64,000 bases of DNA from Mesorhizobium loti (GCF_003148495.1 NZ_QGGH01000002.1:496001-560000), one strand, 5' to 3'; shown: positions 11,030 to 20,509, counted from the stretch's first letter. A program made the numbers and translations. Notes: generated by a model from the letters alone, not told the origin.

Positions 11030-11560
11030 ATGAGCAAACAGGTTGAAATCTTCACCGACGGCGCCTGTTCGGGCAATCCCGGCCCCGGCGGCTGGGGCGC
11101 GATCCTGCGCTTCAATGGCACCACCAAGGAGCTTTCCGGCGGTGAGGCCGAGACGACCAACAACCGCATGGAACTGCTCGCGGCCATCTCGGCGCTGAAC
11201 GCGCTGAAGGAACCCTGCACGGTCGAGCTTCACACCGACAGCAAATATGTCATGGATGGCATTTCCAAGTGGATCCACGGCTGGAAGAAGAACGGCTGGA
11301 AGACCGCCGACAAGAAGCCTGTGAAGAACGGTGAACTCTGGCAGGCGCTCGACGAAGCCAACAAGCGCCACAAGGTCACCTGGAACTGGGTCAAGGGCCA
11401 TGCCGGCCATACCGAAAACGAGCGCGCCGACGAACTCGCGCGCGAAGGCATGGCGCCGTTCAAGAAAGGCCCGTTCAAGTCCACAGCAGCGCCGAAGCCG
11501 GCTGCGCCGGCAAAACAGCCGGCGGTCGCAAAGGTGCGGCGCTCGACCCAGAGCTATTGA
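11030..11560 (+). CDS. rnhA: Ribonuclease HI
   Basis: A 176-residue enzyme that cuts RNA in RNA-DNA hybrids. The carboxylate site is complete with spacing equal to the E. coli enzyme: D10 (FTDGACSGN), E48 (NNRMELL), D70 (HTDSKY) and D134 (ERADELA), with H124 in GHAG. The basic-protrusion region [10 protein letters not shown] is present. The last 30 residues are an Ala/Pro/Lys-rich tail. It starts 12 bp after thrB, probably as the third gene of one unit. Confidence 0.97.
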   Translation: MSKQVEIFTDGACSGNPGPGGWGAILRFNGTTKELSGGEAETTNNRMELLAAISALNALKEPCTVELHTDSKYVMDGISKWIHGWKKNGWKTADKKPVKNGELWQALDEANKRHKVTWNWVKGHAGHTENERADELAREGMAPFKKGPFKSTAAPKPAAPAKQPAVAKVRRSTQSY

Positions 11561-11600
11561 TCCCGGGAACCGGACGGATCTCAGGTAGGGGATTTCTATC

Positions 11601-12185
11601 GTGCCGATCCTCTACTACGTCACGCATCCCCAGGTTCAGGTCGATGCCAAAGTTCCCGTGCCGGAATGGGGACTATCCGACATCGGACGCGCGAGAGCGT
11701 TCGCAATTCTCGATCAGCCTTGGGTCGGGTCGATCCGGCGTATCGTGTCGTCGGCTGAGCGCAAGGCGATGGAAACCGCCGAGATCCTTGCAACGCATCT
11801 GCGTCTTGCCATCGAGGTGAGGGAACGGATGCATGAGAACGATCGATCGGCAACGGGTTTCCTGCCGCCGCCGGAGTTCGAAGCGGTCGCGGACCAGTTC
11901 TTTTCCAATCCACACGAAAGCGTTCGCGGATGGGAACGGGCTATCGATGCGCAGCATCGTATCGTGAGCGAGGTCGACACCGTGCTCCGCACCAATGACG
12001 CCGACGACATTGTTTTCGTCGGGCATGGAGGGGTGGGAACGCTCCTGTTCTTGTCTCTCAGCGGTCGAGAAATCAGCCGCGAAGCGGATCAGCCGGCCGG
12101 CGGCGGCAACTATTTCGCTTACGATATCGGCGCTCGCCGCATTCTCCACGGCTGGCAGCCGGTCGACAGGCCGGGGCAGCCGTAA
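11601..12185 (+). CDS. Histidine phosphatase (phosphoglycerate-mutase-like) family protein
   Basis: A 194-residue protein of the branch-1 histidine phosphatase superfamily. The N-terminal motif is THP (YYVTHPQV) instead of RHG: the histidine is kept but the preceding arginine is replaced. The second half keeps SSAERKAMETAE and the later VGHGGVGTLL histidine. Loss of the first arginine is seen in some family members and may change substrate or activity. The substrate is unknown. It lies 40 bp downstream of rnhA. Confidence 0.8.
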   Translation: MPILYYVTHPQVQVDAKVPVPEWGLSDIGRARAFAILDQPWVGSIRRIVSSAERKAMETAEILATHLRLAIEVRERMHENDRSATGFLPPPEFEAVADQFFSNPHESVRGWERAIDAQHRIVSEVDTVLRTNDADDIVFVGHGGVGTLLFLSLSGREISREADQPAGGGNYFAYDIGARRILHGWQPVDRPGQP

Positions 12186-12189
12186 ACGC

Positions 12190-12666
12190 TTAGCGGATCA
12201 GCAGTGCTGTGCCCCAAAGCCCGAGCGCGAACACAGTATGCGACACTAGGTTGAGCGCGCGGACCTGCATCGGATTGGGGCGCTTTGAAGCCGCCCAGCC
12301 GGCGCCCATGCCGGGCGCCAGCAGGAACCAGCCGGCGCCGACGGTGACGATGCCGAGGATGAAGGCCGGCAGGAATGTCGGCGCGGCAAGCCAGCCCGCT
12401 CCGACCAGCACCACCAGGATGATCCCATAGACGATGCCGACAAAATAATGAAAGGCCCAACCCAGCGCCTTTTCATGCGCGTAAGGCACTGCATTGCCGA
12501 TATCGTCGTGGAAGACCTTGTCGCTCAGGTGCCAGACCCAGCGACCGACCGGCCCCCAGTTCGGCCGTGGCTGGCCGAACGCCTTGTGCAGGAAGATGGC
12601 CCAGAGATCCATCAGCACGGTGGCGCCGATGCCGATCACGATAGCGCGCCAGAAGACGTCAAACAT
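12190..12666 (-). CDS. DUF2938 family membrane protein
   Basis: A 158-residue protein with four predicted transmembrane helices. The conserved DUF2938 core is seen in IGATVLMDLWAIFLH and NWGPVGRWVWHL, followed by a run of hydrophobic segments. No function is known for the family. It runs convergent to the phosphatase gene, with only 4 bp between their stops. Confidence 0.8.
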   Translation of the reverse strand: MFDVFWRAIVIGIGATVLMDLWAIFLHKAFGQPRPNWGPVGRWVWHLSDKVFHDDIGNAVPYAHEKALGWAFHYFVGIVYGIILVVLVGAGWLAAPTFLPAFILGIVTVGAGWFLLAPGMGAGWAASKRPNPMQVRALNLVSHTVFALGLWGTALLIR

Positions 12667-12740
12667 CGCTAGGGTCCCCCAAAGCAGGCCCTGGACTGCA
12701 GCGATCGTCGTTGCGGTCCCGCCTGACGCCTCGCTGAAGT

Positions 12741-13223
12741 TCAGAGCTGTCCCAGAATATGAGCCGCGCCGGACTCGTCGACACCGGGCTTGGTCTCGAC
12801 ATTGAGCGCGGTGACCTTGCCGTCGTCGACGACCATCGAAAACCGCTTCGAACGCAGCCCCATGCCGCCGGCGGAAAGGTCATTGTCGAGGCCCACCGCC
12901 TTGGCGAAATCGCCACTGCCGTCGGCGAGGAACAGGATCTTGCCCTCACCGCCGGTGAAGCGCGCCCAGGCGCCCATGACGTGGACGTCATTGACCGAAA
13001 CGACGGCGATGGTGTCGACGCCACGCGCCAGGATGGCGTCATGGTTCTCGAGATAGCCGGGCAAATGGTTGTTGCTGCAGGTCGGCGTGAAGGCCCCGGG
13101 AACCCCAAACAGCACCACCTTCTTTCCAGAAAAGATCTCAGCCCCGGTGATTGGCTTGGCGCCATCGGCGGTCATCGTCTTGAAGGTCACGTCAGGCAGC
13201 TTGTCGCCAACGGAAATGGTCAT
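12741..13223 (-). CDS. Peroxiredoxin (Prx5-like, redoxin family)
   Basis: A 160-residue thiol peroxidase. It begins MTISVGDKLPDVTF and contains the peroxidatic-cysteine motif PGAFTPTCSNNHLPG, followed by SVNDVHVMGAW and LADGSGDFAKAVG, all typical of the Prx5 group. The ATG at 13223 is the family start; the frame is open 18 codons upstream but that extension is not conserved in the family as I know it. It is expected to reduce hydrogen or alkyl peroxides with glutaredoxin or thioredoxin. Confidence 0.92.
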   Translation of the reverse strand: MTISVGDKLPDVTFKTMTADGAKPITGAEIFSGKKVVLFGVPGAFTPTCSNNHLPGYLENHDAILARGVDTIAVVSVNDVHVMGAWARFTGGEGKILFLADGSGDFAKAVGLDNDLSAGGMGLRSKRFSMVVDDGKVTALNVETKPGVDESGAAHILGQL

Positions 13224-13308
13224 GGATTCCTCGCTTGGGAAAATGGGGAAGGACGTGTCTTTGCGTAGCGAACTCAACGGCTTCCTGCAACCGTTCGGGT
13301 GGGCTGGA

Positions 13309-14115
13309 TCAAGGGAAAGGCAGAAGCCCTTCGACCGCGCCCGCCGAACTCGTCAGCGTATAGTGAAGCCCGCCATCCGTCGGCGTCGTCGACGGGCGAT
13401 CGAGGATCGGCACGGTGAAGATCAGCTTGCCGTCCTTTTCGCTGCGGGCAGGGCTGCCGAACATGTAATCGTGCTCGCCGGCAACGAAGAAATCCGCCGC
13501 CTCCGGATCGCCGGGAAAGCTCGCCTCGACAATCAGCGTCTCATGGTCACCCGGCAGGACATTGACGCCGAAATCGGATCTCGCGGGCGCCGGCAATGCC
13601 GTGAAACTTGCCTTCACCAGCGCCGCGTCCTCGGCATTGTCCGGATCGGAGGCGGGATCGACGGTCAGCCGCGTCTGCACTGGAATGCAGATCGTTTCGC
13701 AGATGCCGAGAAAGATGTCGGCATCGATGACCGCCGGTTGGTTCGGCGCCGCCAGCGTGAATGTTACCGGCAGCGAAACCGGATAATTGTAGCCTGCCCA
13801 TTTGCCGTAGCCGTCGTCATGGCGCTGCGGGGCAGGAAACGCCAGAGCGGCGTCGGTTATGTTGGTACTGGCTGAAATGTCGAGCTGCGGCGGCACGCCT
13901 GCGTCGCCCGGATCGCGCCAGTAGGTCTTCCAGCCGGGCTTGAGCGCTATGTCGAGAACGCCCTGGATGCGGCCGGCATCATCGGCTTTGCCCGACGTCA
14001 CCAGCCGGACCTTGCCCCCTTCGCTGTTGTACCAAGCCGATGAAGAGGCGGCGGCGGGAAGAGCGGTTGCCGATCCGATGGCGGCGCCGAGCAGCAGGAT
14101 TTTCAAGCTTTGCAT
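13309..14115 (-). CDS. Exported DsbD N-terminal-domain-like protein
   Basis: A 268-residue protein with a signal peptide (residues 1-24, ending PAAAS) and a domain like the periplasmic N-terminal part of Dsb[18 protein letters not shown], then [14 protein letters not shown] with two cysteines three apart. The membrane and thioredoxin parts of full DsbD are absent, which is normal for this rhizobial stand-alone family. It may carry electrons to periplasmic thiol proteins. YqgE is divergent from it. Confidence 0.85.
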   Translation of the reverse strand: MQSLKILLLGAAIGSATALPAAASSSAWYNSEGGKVRLVTSGKADDAGRIQGVLDIALKPGWKTYWRDPGDAGVPPQLDISASTNITDAALAFPAPQRHDDGYGKWAGYNYPVSLPVTFTLAAPNQPAVIDADIFLGICETICIPVQTRLTVDPASDPDNAEDAALVKASFTALPAPARSDFGVNVLPGDHETLIVEASFPGDPEAADFFVAGEHDYMFGSPARSEKDGKLIFTVPILDRPSTTPTDGGLHYTLTSSAGAVEGLLPFP

Positions 14116-14286
14116 GGCGGTGATTTGATCGTCCGTTCATGGCCGCGCAATGATTTCATGGCTTTGGCGGTATCATATTTGCGTGACCTCGAGGGAGAAG
14201 AATGCTCGAGCCGGCGGCATAGGCTTTGGTCGAATCCCGCACGGCGCATCTTTTCGGCGCTTTGGAAACGCGTTACGCTCCCTTTC

Positions 14287-14895
14287 ATGGATTTGTTGCG
14301 CCACAAGAAGACGGTCGCCAGCCGCGGCTTTCTCGACGATCAGTTCCTGATTGCCATGCCCGGCATGAAGGACGACCGTTTCACGCGCTCGGTCATCTAT
14401 GTCTGCGCGCACTCGGATGAAGGCGCCATGGGCCTGATCATCAACCAGACACAGCAGATGCTGTTTCCGGACCTGCTCGTGCAACTGGGCATCATGAACG
14501 AACAGGAGGCGATCCGTTTGCCGGCGCAGGCGCGCGATTTCGTCGTGCGCAATGGCGGGCCTGTGGATCGCAGCCGGGGCTTTGTCCTGCATTCGGGTGA
14601 CTACCGGGTGGAATCGTCGCTGACTGTTTCGGACGACATCTGCCTGACCGCGACCGTCGACATCTTGCGCGCCATATCGTCCGGCCGCGGGCCCCGTCAC
14701 GCGCTGATGGCGCTCGGCTATTCCGGCTGGGGAGCCGGCCAGTTGGAGACCGAGATCGCCGAGAATGGCTGGCTGACCTGTCCGGCCAATGCCGAGCTTC
14801 TGTTCGACACCGACATCGAGCGCAAATACGACCGGATCCTCGCCTCGATCGGCATAGACCTCGCGCATCTCAGCCTCGCGGCCGGACACGCCTAG
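14287..14895 (+). CDS. YqgE/AlgH family protein
   Basis: A 202-residue protein of the UPF0301 family. Characteristic segments are [46 protein letters not shown] and [22 protein letters not shown]. The start at 14287 gives the usual family N-terminus; upstream codons are in frame but lie in the divergent promoter region. The biochemical function is not known; the family has been linked to alginate regulation in Pseudomonas. Its end overlaps the toxin gene's end by four bases. Confidence 0.9.
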   Translation: MDLLRHKKTVASRGFLDDQFLIAMPGMKDDRFTRSVIYVCAHSDEGAMGLIINQTQQMLFPDLLVQLGIMNEQEAIRLPAQARDFVVRNGGPVDRSRGFVLHSGDYRVESSLTVSDDICLTATVDILRAISSGRGPRHALMALGYSGWGAGQLETEIAENGWLTCPANAELLFDTDIERKYDRILASIGIDLAHLSLAAGHA

Positions 14896-15275
14896 AGCGT
14901 CGCAATCGGATTCAATCTGGGGCTACTCAGGCTTGGCTGTGCTCGATGTGCCTTTCTGGTCGCGTCAAGGCCTTGGATGTCATTCGTCGTCCGCCGGTAG
15001 CTCCAGCGTCCGGCCGGCATAGAGAATCCCACCGTGTCCTGCCGCACGGTGAAGGCAATGGTGGCCCGGCGACGCCAGCCGACGGTGCGCAGCCCCTTCG
15101 CCACATCGTCGTGGCGCATACCGCGCTCAGGGAACGTCGAGAATCCCAGGCGGTAGTCTACGATGCGGTCGACAAACCGGTTGGCGACAGTAGCACCGGC
15201 CTCCTGCGCAAGATGCGTTAGCAGATCGTCGAGGTCCCGTTCGGCTGCCGGATGGAACTTGACCGTATAGTTCAT
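14892..15275 (-). CDS. parE: ParE/RelE-type toxin with a frameshifted C-terminus
   Basis: The first 85 or so residues read as a ParE-family toxin ([20 protein letters not shown], then [20 protein letters not shown] and [10 protein letters not shown]), which normally poisons gyrase. After VG the frame continues as an unrelated tail to 127 residues. The other frame from the same point reads [15 protein letters not shown] and stops at 14980, which is how such toxins normally end, at about 98 residues. A single lost base near 15027-15031 would explain this. The toxin is therefore probably weakened or inactive. It overlaps the parD stop by four bases (ATGA). Confidence 0.75.
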   Translation of the reverse strand: MNYTVKFHPAAERDLDDLLTHLAQEAGATVANRFVDRIVDYRLGFSTFPERGMRHDDVAKGLRTVGWRRRATIAFTVRQDTVGFSMPAGRWSYRRTTNDIQGLDATRKAHRAQPSLSSPRLNPIATL

Positions 15276-15562
15276 GCACTGCGGGATGACTTGGCCGTCA
15301 ACGCTGAGACCCGCGCCTTGAGGCGGCCACGGACGTCTTCGGGGTCAGCAAGGTTTTCAGGGTGGGCGTCGAAATCCTTCAAGGTCGGCACGACTTCCTC
15401 AACGAGCCAGCGTTCCAGAGCCTTGTCACGCGCCGCCAAAGCCCTCAGGCCATCGCGGATGACCTCGCTCTCGGTGGCGTACTCCCCCGAGGCGACTTTG
15501 GTCTTGACCATCTGCGCCATCTCGGGCGGCAGGGTGATGCTCATCTGTTGCGTCGTGCGCAT
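15272..15562 (-). CDS. parD: ParD-type antitoxin (ribbon-helix-helix)
   Basis: A 96-residue antitoxin. The N-terminus (QQMSITLPPEMAQMVKTKV, then GEYATESEVIRDGLRAL) is the ribbon-helix-helix DNA-binding domain of the ParD/CC2985 family, and the C-terminal third would wrap the toxin. It precedes parE with an ATGA overlap, the classic antitoxin-first layout. An AGAGGA ribosome site lies upstream and a palindromic operator candidate is 35 bp before the start. Confidence 0.88.
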   Translation of the reverse strand: MRTTQQMSITLPPEMAQMVKTKVASGEYATESEVIRDGLRALAARDKALERWLVEEVVPTLKDFDAHPENLADPEDVRGRLKARVSALTAKSSRSA

Positions 15563-15596
15563 TATGGAAATCCTCTGATTGTCTCCCTATAGCACG

Positions 15597-15617
15597 GTGT
15601 AGGATTAAATCCTACAC
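15597..15617. promoter_or_regulatory. Palindromic operator candidate of parDE
   Basis: A perfect inverted repeat with 9-bp arms (GTGTAGGAT / ATCCTACAC) around a TAA spacer, 35 bp upstream of the parD start. Read on the minus strand, TGCTATAGG follows directly and could serve as an extended -10. ParD proteins repress their own operons by binding such palindromes, so this is the expected place and form. Confidence 0.7.
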
Positions 15618-15712
15618 TTTCGACATCCTTCCAGGTCGATGAGCTAGTTCGGCTAAAATGAAACACCGTCGCGGAGACCTTGGTGCGATCGAGCGACGCA
15701 CGCGAAATCCTG

Positions 15713-18601
15713 TCAGGCCTGCGTGAGCGGATACTGCTCTTTCAGCTGCTTTAGCACCTGGTCGCCCGGCATCGGCGCGCCGAACATGAAGCTCTGGACA
15801 TATTCGCAGCCCATCTGGCGCAATTCCAGCGCATCGCTTTCGTCCGAAATGCCTTCGGCGACGACAGACAGGCCGAGCTCATGCGCCATGTTGACCATCG
15901 ATTTGAGCAGCACCGCGCGCTTCGGCGTGTTGTCGTCGACGAAGCTCTTGTCGATCTTGATGGTGTCGAAGGGGAAACGCGTCAGATAGGCCAATGAGGA
16001 GTAGCCGGTGCCGAAGTCGTCCAGCGACAGGCCGATGCCGAGCTGCTTCAGCTTGGTCAGCACATGGGCGGTCTGCTCGGGATTGTCCATGACCAGCGAT
16101 TCGGTGAGCTCGAGCCGGAAGCAGCGCGGCTTGAGGTTAGCTCGCGCGATGACGGAGCGGACATCGCTGACCAGGTCGCGGCGGATCAACTGACGGCTGG
16201 ACAAATTGACCGAGACCGACAGCGGCGCGTCGCCGATCTGTTTTTGCCAGCTGGCGAGGTCTTCCGCCGCCTGCTGCATGGCAAACAGGCCGAGCTGTAC
16301 GATCAGCCCGCAGCTTTCGGCGACCGGGATGAAATCCGCCGGCGGGATCATGCCACGGCGCGGGTGATCCCAGCGCAACAGGGCTTCGAAGCCGGCGACG
16401 CTGCCGTCCTCGAGCCGCACGATTGGCTGGTAGGCAAGGGTGAATTCGCGTCGCTCGATGGCGCGGCGCAGGTCGGATTCGAACTGCAGCCTGTCGGTGC
16501 CGACGGTGCGGAAAGCCGGACGGAACGGCTCGATCCTGTCGCCGCCGAAGCGCTTGGCCTGATGCATGGCAAGCTCGGCATCCTTGACCATGTCCTCGGC
16601 CGACATCTGCGGCGAATTCCAGGTGATCAGTCCGATCGAGGCGGTCAGCACGATCTCGCGCTTGGCGAAGGTGATCGGGTTGTTGATGGCATGCTTGATG
16701 GCATCCGCCACGGCGGCGATGCGGGCCGGGTCCTGTTCGGACAGCAGCATCAGCGCGAACTGGTCGCCGGCAAAGCGCGACAGCGAATCCTTCGGCTTGA
16801 GCAGCCGGTGCAGGCGGCGCGCGATGGTCAACAGGATGGTGTCGCCGGCCGAGATGCCGAGCCCGTCATTGACCTGCTTGAAACGGTCGATGTCGATGAC
16901 GAAAACGGTTGGCCGCACCTTCTCTTCGGTGCGCGCGATCGAGATGATCGCTTCCAGCCGGTTCATCAACAATTCGCGGTTCGGCAGGCCGGTCAGATTG
17001 TCATGCACGGCGTCGTGCAACAGCCTTTCCTCGGACTTTTTCTGCTCGGTCACGTCGACCATGGTGCCGACGCAGCGAATCACTTCGCCGTCCGATCCGA
17101 TCACCGGCCGTGCCCTGAGCGAGAACCAGTGATAGTGCCCATCGGCGCCGCGCAGGCGAAAATTCTGCGATACCCGGCCGCGCCGGTGTTCGAGCACGAC
17201 GTCGAGTGTCGTGCGGAACGTGTCGCGGTCGTCGGCATGCAGCACGGGCAACCAGTTGCGCGCCGCACCGCCGAGGCTGTTCGGCGCCAGTCCTAGCTGG
17301 ATGCTGACATCGGGCTTGGTGACGACGCGGTCGCGTAGCACGTCCCAGTCCCACACCGTGTCGCCCGATCCAGCCACCGCCAATGCCTGCCGCTCGAGGT
17401 CGGAGAACAGGCCCTGATGCAGCGCGCCGCCGGCAAAGGCATGCTGCATGACGGTGAAGCCGATCAGAAGGATGATCAGGATCAACCCGCCGCCCAGGGC
17501 CGGCTGGGCGATATCGTTGTCGAGCATGCCGGTGATCGCCATCCACGACCCGCATAGCCACAACAGCACCATGACCCAACTGGGCACCAGCATGATGGCG
17601 CGGTCGTAGCCGCGTATGCCGAGGAAGATGATCAGGCCGAGCCCGGTCAGCGCGGTGGCGGCGAAGGACAATCTGGCGATGCCGGCGGCGACCGCCGGAT
17701 CGACGATGGCGACGCCGGCGATCAGCACCAGTCCGAGGATCCAGACCAGCGCGCCATAGCTGAAATGGCCGTGCCATCGGTTGAGATTGAGATAGGCGAA
17801 CAGGAACACCACGAAGGTTCCCGCCAGCGCCACCTCCGTTCCCGCTCGCCACATCTGCTCATTGCCGGGCGAGATCTCGATGACCTTGTTGAGGAATCCG
17901 AAATCGACGCAGATATAGGCGAGAACCGCCCAGGCAAGTGCGGCGGTCGCCGGGAACATCGAGGTTCCCTTGACCACGAAAAGGATGGTCAGGAACAGCG
18001 CCAGAAGGCCGGCAATGCCGATGACGATGCCGCGAAACAGCGTGTAGGAATTGACCGAGTCCTTGTAGGATTCCGGATCCCACAGGTAGACCTGCGGCAA
18101 CTTCGGCGAGGCGAGTTCGGCGATGAAGGTGATCACCGTGCCGGGGTTCAGCGTCACCCGGAATACGTCGGCGTCGGGGCTGGTCTGGCGGTCGAGCGCG
18201 AAGCCCTCGCTTGGCGTGATGGCGGCGATGCGGGTCGAGCCGAGATCCGGCCAGAAGATACCGGAATTCACCAGGCGGAAATGCGGTGCGACGATCAGCC
18301 TGTCGAGCTGCTGGTCGGTGGTGTTGGCGAGCGCGAACACCGCCCAGTCGCCGGTCGAACGCGCATCATTGGCCTCGACCTCGATGCGCCGCACGATGCC
18401 GTCCGGTCCCGGCGCGGTCGACACCTGGAAATTCTCGCCCTGGTTCCGATAGATCTCGACGGCGCCGGAAAGGTCGAGCGCGACGTCGTCACGGGCAATC
18501 TTGATCGGTTCGACGGCGAAGGCCGACGATGCCGCGCACAGCGTCAGGATTGTCCCGAGGACAAAGGCGAACAGCGGCCCGTTGCGCAGGAATTTCGTCA
18601 A
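15713..18601 (-). CDS. Membrane-bound PAS-GGDEF-EAL protein, likely c-di-GMP phosphodiesterase
   Basis: A 962-residue signalling protein. In order: signal peptide (about 1-29), periplasmic sensory part (to about 185), six to seven transmembrane helices (about 188-395), PAS/PAC domain (about 405-515), GGDEF domain (about 530-690) and EAL domain (about 705-945). The cyclase motif is degenerate, AGDQF instead of GGDEF, so cyclase activity is unlikely. The phosphodiesterase part looks intact: EALLRW, ELTES, DDFGTGYSS, KIDKSF and VAEG. The start is a TTG 3 bp after the preceding gene's stop, so it is probably translated by coupling. Confidence 0.9.
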   Translation of the reverse strand: MTKFLRNGPLFAFVLGTILTLCAASSAFAVEPIKIARDDVALDLSGAVEIYRNQGENFQVSTAPGPDGIVRRIEVEANDARSTGDWAVFALANTTDQQLDRLIVAPHFRLVNSGIFWPDLGSTRIAAITPSEGFALDRQTSPDADVFRVTLNPGTVITFIAELASPKLPQVYLWDPESYKDSVNSYTLFRGIVIGIAGLLALFLTILFVVKGTSMFPATAALAWAVLAYICVDFGFLNKVIEISPGNEQMWRAGTEVALAGTFVVFLFAYLNLNRWHGHFSYGALVWILGLVLIAGVAIVDPAVAAGIARLSFAATALTGLGLIIFLGIRGYDRAIMLVPSWVMVLLWLCGSWMAITGMLDNDIAQPALGGGLILIILLIGFTVMQHAFAGGALHQGLFSDLERQALAVAGSGDTVWDWDVLRDRVVTKPDVSIQLGLAPNSLGGAARNWLPVLHADDRDTFRTTLDVVLEHRRGRVSQNFRLRGADGHYHWFSLRARPVIGSDGEVIRCVGTMVDVTEQKKSEERLLHDAVHDNLTGLPNRELLMNRLEAIISIARTEEKVRPTVFVIDIDRFKQVNDGLGISAGDTILLTIARRLHRLLKPKDSLSRFAGDQFALMLLSEQDPARIAAVADAIKHAINNPITFAKREIVLTASIGLITWNSPQMSAEDMVKDAELAMHQAKRFGGDRIEPFRPAFRTVGTDRLQFESDLRRAIERREFTLAYQPIVRLEDGSVAGFEALLRWDHPRRGMIPPADFIPVAESCGLIVQLGLFAMQQAAEDLASWQKQIGDAPLSVSVNLSSRQLIRRDLVSDVRSVIARANLKPRCFRLELTESLVMDNPEQTAHVLTKLKQLGIGLSLDDFGTGYSSLAYLTRFPFDTIKIDKSFVDDNTPKRAVLLKSMVNMAHELGLSVVAEGISDESDALELRQMGCEYVQSFMFGAPMPGDQVLKQLKEQYPLTQA

Positions 18602-18604
18602 AAA

Positions 18605-19201
18605 TCAGTCCTTCGTTCCAACGCCCGGCGGATCGTCCGCGATCCGGGCGTAGAGGTAGTGGTCCTGCCAGATGCCGTTGATCCTGAGATAGGATCGCAG
18701 AAGTCCTTCGCGCCGGAATCCGGCTTTTTCAAGCACGCGGATCGACCGGATATTGTCGGGAATACAGGCCGCTTCGATCCGGTGCAACCTCAGCGTATCG
18801 AAGGCGAAGCGGGCCACCACCTTGACCGCGTCGGTCATCAGGCCGCGGCCGCCAAAGCGTTCGCCGATCCAGTAGCCGACATGGCCGCTTTGCGAGACGC
18901 CGTGGCGTATGTTGCCGAGCGTGATGCCGCCGGCCAGTTTGCCGCTGCTCCTCTCGAAGATGAAGAAGGCGATGGCGGTCCCTTGCGCATAGTCTTCGCG
19001 ATAGCGGCTGATGCGCAGCCGCCATGCGGTGCGGTCAAGTTCATCCGGCGTCCAGCGCGGCTCCCAAGGTTCGAGGAAGGCCCGGCTTTCGCCGCGCACC
19101 GCCGCCCACTCGCGGTAGTCGTTGGTGAACGGCACGCGCAGCGTGACGCGGTCGCCTTTCAGCGCCGGCAGGTCTCGGCGAAAGAAAGGGAGCGCGAACA
19201 C
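18605..19201 (-). CDS. GNAT family N-acetyltransferase (RimJ-like)
   Basis: A 198-residue acetyltransferase of the ribosomal-protein-alanine (RimJ/RimL) group: GDRVTLRVPFTNDYREW, GYWIGERFGGRGLMTDAVK for acetyl-CoA binding, and LHRIEAACIPDNIRSIRVLEKAGF, the standard C-terminal signature. The start codon is GTG. It lies 15 bp after the M16 peptidase gene and 3 bp before the GGDEF/EAL gene, so all are probably one transcript with thrC. The substrate cannot be told from sequence. Confidence 0.9.
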   Translation of the reverse strand: MFALPFFRRDLPALKGDRVTLRVPFTNDYREWAAVRGESRAFLEPWEPRWTPDELDRTAWRLRISRYREDYAQGTAIAFFIFERSSGKLAGGITLGNIRHGVSQSGHVGYWIGERFGGRGLMTDAVKVVARFAFDTLRLHRIEAACIPDNIRSIRVLEKAGFRREGLLRSYLRINGIWQDHYLYARIADDPPGVGTKD

Positions 19202-19216
19202 GACGCTTTGAGGGGC

Positions 19217-20509
19217 TTAGACGGCGAGCTTGCGGGCCGTGGTCTGCGTGCCCGCGAGCGATTCGAGGATCGCTTCGTATGGCGCCAGCGTACCCACAGG
19301 CCCGACAGCGGTAAGCGTCGGCTTGGTCGAGAACAATCGCGACGACAGATCGGTCAGCCGCTCGATCGTCAGCGCCGATAGCCGTTCCATCAGTTCCTCC
19401 TTGGCGATCGGCCGGCCGAACAGAAGCAGTTGCCGTGCGATCTGCGAAGCCCGGCTGGCCGGGCTTTCGGCGGACATGATCAGCCCGGCGCGATATTGGG
19501 CGCGAGCGCGGTCGAGTTCCTCCTGCAGGATCTTCTCACCGGCCTTCTGCAGTTCGTCGATGATGACAGGCACCAGTTCGGCGATGTCGCTCTGGCCGGT
19601 GGCGGCATGGACGCCGAAGACGCCGGTGTCGGAAAAGCCCCAATGGAAGGCATAGACCGAATAACACAGGCCACGCTTCTCGCGGACCTCCTGGAACAGA
19701 CGCGACGACATACCACCGCCGAGGATCATCGACAGTACCTGCGAGGCATAGAAATCGCGCACATGATAGGCGCGGCCTTCGAATCCCAGGACGATCTGCG
19801 CGTCCATCAGGTCGCGGTCTTCGCGGAAGTCGCCGCCGACATATTGCGCATATTGCGGGATGGTGCTGTCGGCCTTGCTGCGGAAGCCGCCGAGCTGCTT
19901 TTCGACTTCGCGCACGAAATTGTCGTGCTTGATGTCGCCGGCGGCGACGATCACCATGCGCTCGGCGCCATATTGCCGCTCGATGAAGTCGTGGAGTTGC
20001 TTGGAGGTGAAGGATTTGACCGTTTCGGGCGTGCCGAGAATGGAGCGCCCAATCGTCTGATGGCGATAGGCGGTTTCCGTGAAGCGGTCGAAAACGATGT
20101 CGTCGGGCGTGTCGTGCGCGGCGCCGATCTCCTGCAGGATCACATGCTGTTCGCGTTCAAGCTCCTGCGGATCGAATTCGGACTCCTGCAGGATGTCGGC
20201 AAGAATGTCGACAGCCAGCGGCACGTCGTCGGAGAGCACCCTGGCATAGTAGGAGGTGGTCTCGACGCTGGTGGCGGCGTTGATCTCGCCGCCGACGTCC
20301 TCGATCTCCGAGGCAATTTCGAAGGCGCTTCGCCTTTTCGTGCCCTTGAACGCCATGTGCTCGAGCAGATGGGCCATGCCATGCTCGTCGTCGCGTTCAT
20401 TGCGGGCACCCGACTTGACCCAGGCACCAAGGGCAACCGATTCGATGCTTTGAAGGGTTTCGGTGGCGACTGTCAGGCCGTTCGACAGACGGCTTACCTC
20501 AACACCCAT
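19217..20509 (-). CDS. M16 family zinc peptidase (processing-peptidase-like)
   Basis: A 430-residue peptidase related to the beta subunit of the mitochondrial processing peptidase. It has the inverted zinc motif HLLEH (in GMAHLLEHMAFKGT) with the distal glutamate in VILQEIGAAHD, and the glycine-rich FGVHAATG segment in the second half. The length fits a single M16 unit pair. It follows thrC by 14 bp, an arrangement common in rhizobia. Confidence 0.93.
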   Translation of the reverse strand: MGVEVSRLSNGLTVATETLQSIESVALGAWVKSGARNERDDEHGMAHLLEHMAFKGTKRRSAFEIASEIEDVGGEINAATSVETTSYYARVLSDDVPLAVDILADILQESEFDPQELEREQHVILQEIGAAHDTPDDIVFDRFTETAYRHQTIGRSILGTPETVKSFTSKQLHDFIERQYGAERMVIVAAGDIKHDNFVREVEKQLGGFRSKADSTIPQYAQYVGGDFREDRDLMDAQIVLGFEGRAYHVRDFYASQVLSMILGGGMSSRLFQEVREKRGLCYSVYAFHWGFSDTGVFGVHAATGQSDIAELVPVIIDELQKAGEKILQEELDRARAQYRAGLIMSAESPASRASQIARQLLLFGRPIAKEELMERLSALTIERLTDLSSRLFSTKPTLTAVGPVGTLAPYEAILESLAGTQTTARKLAV

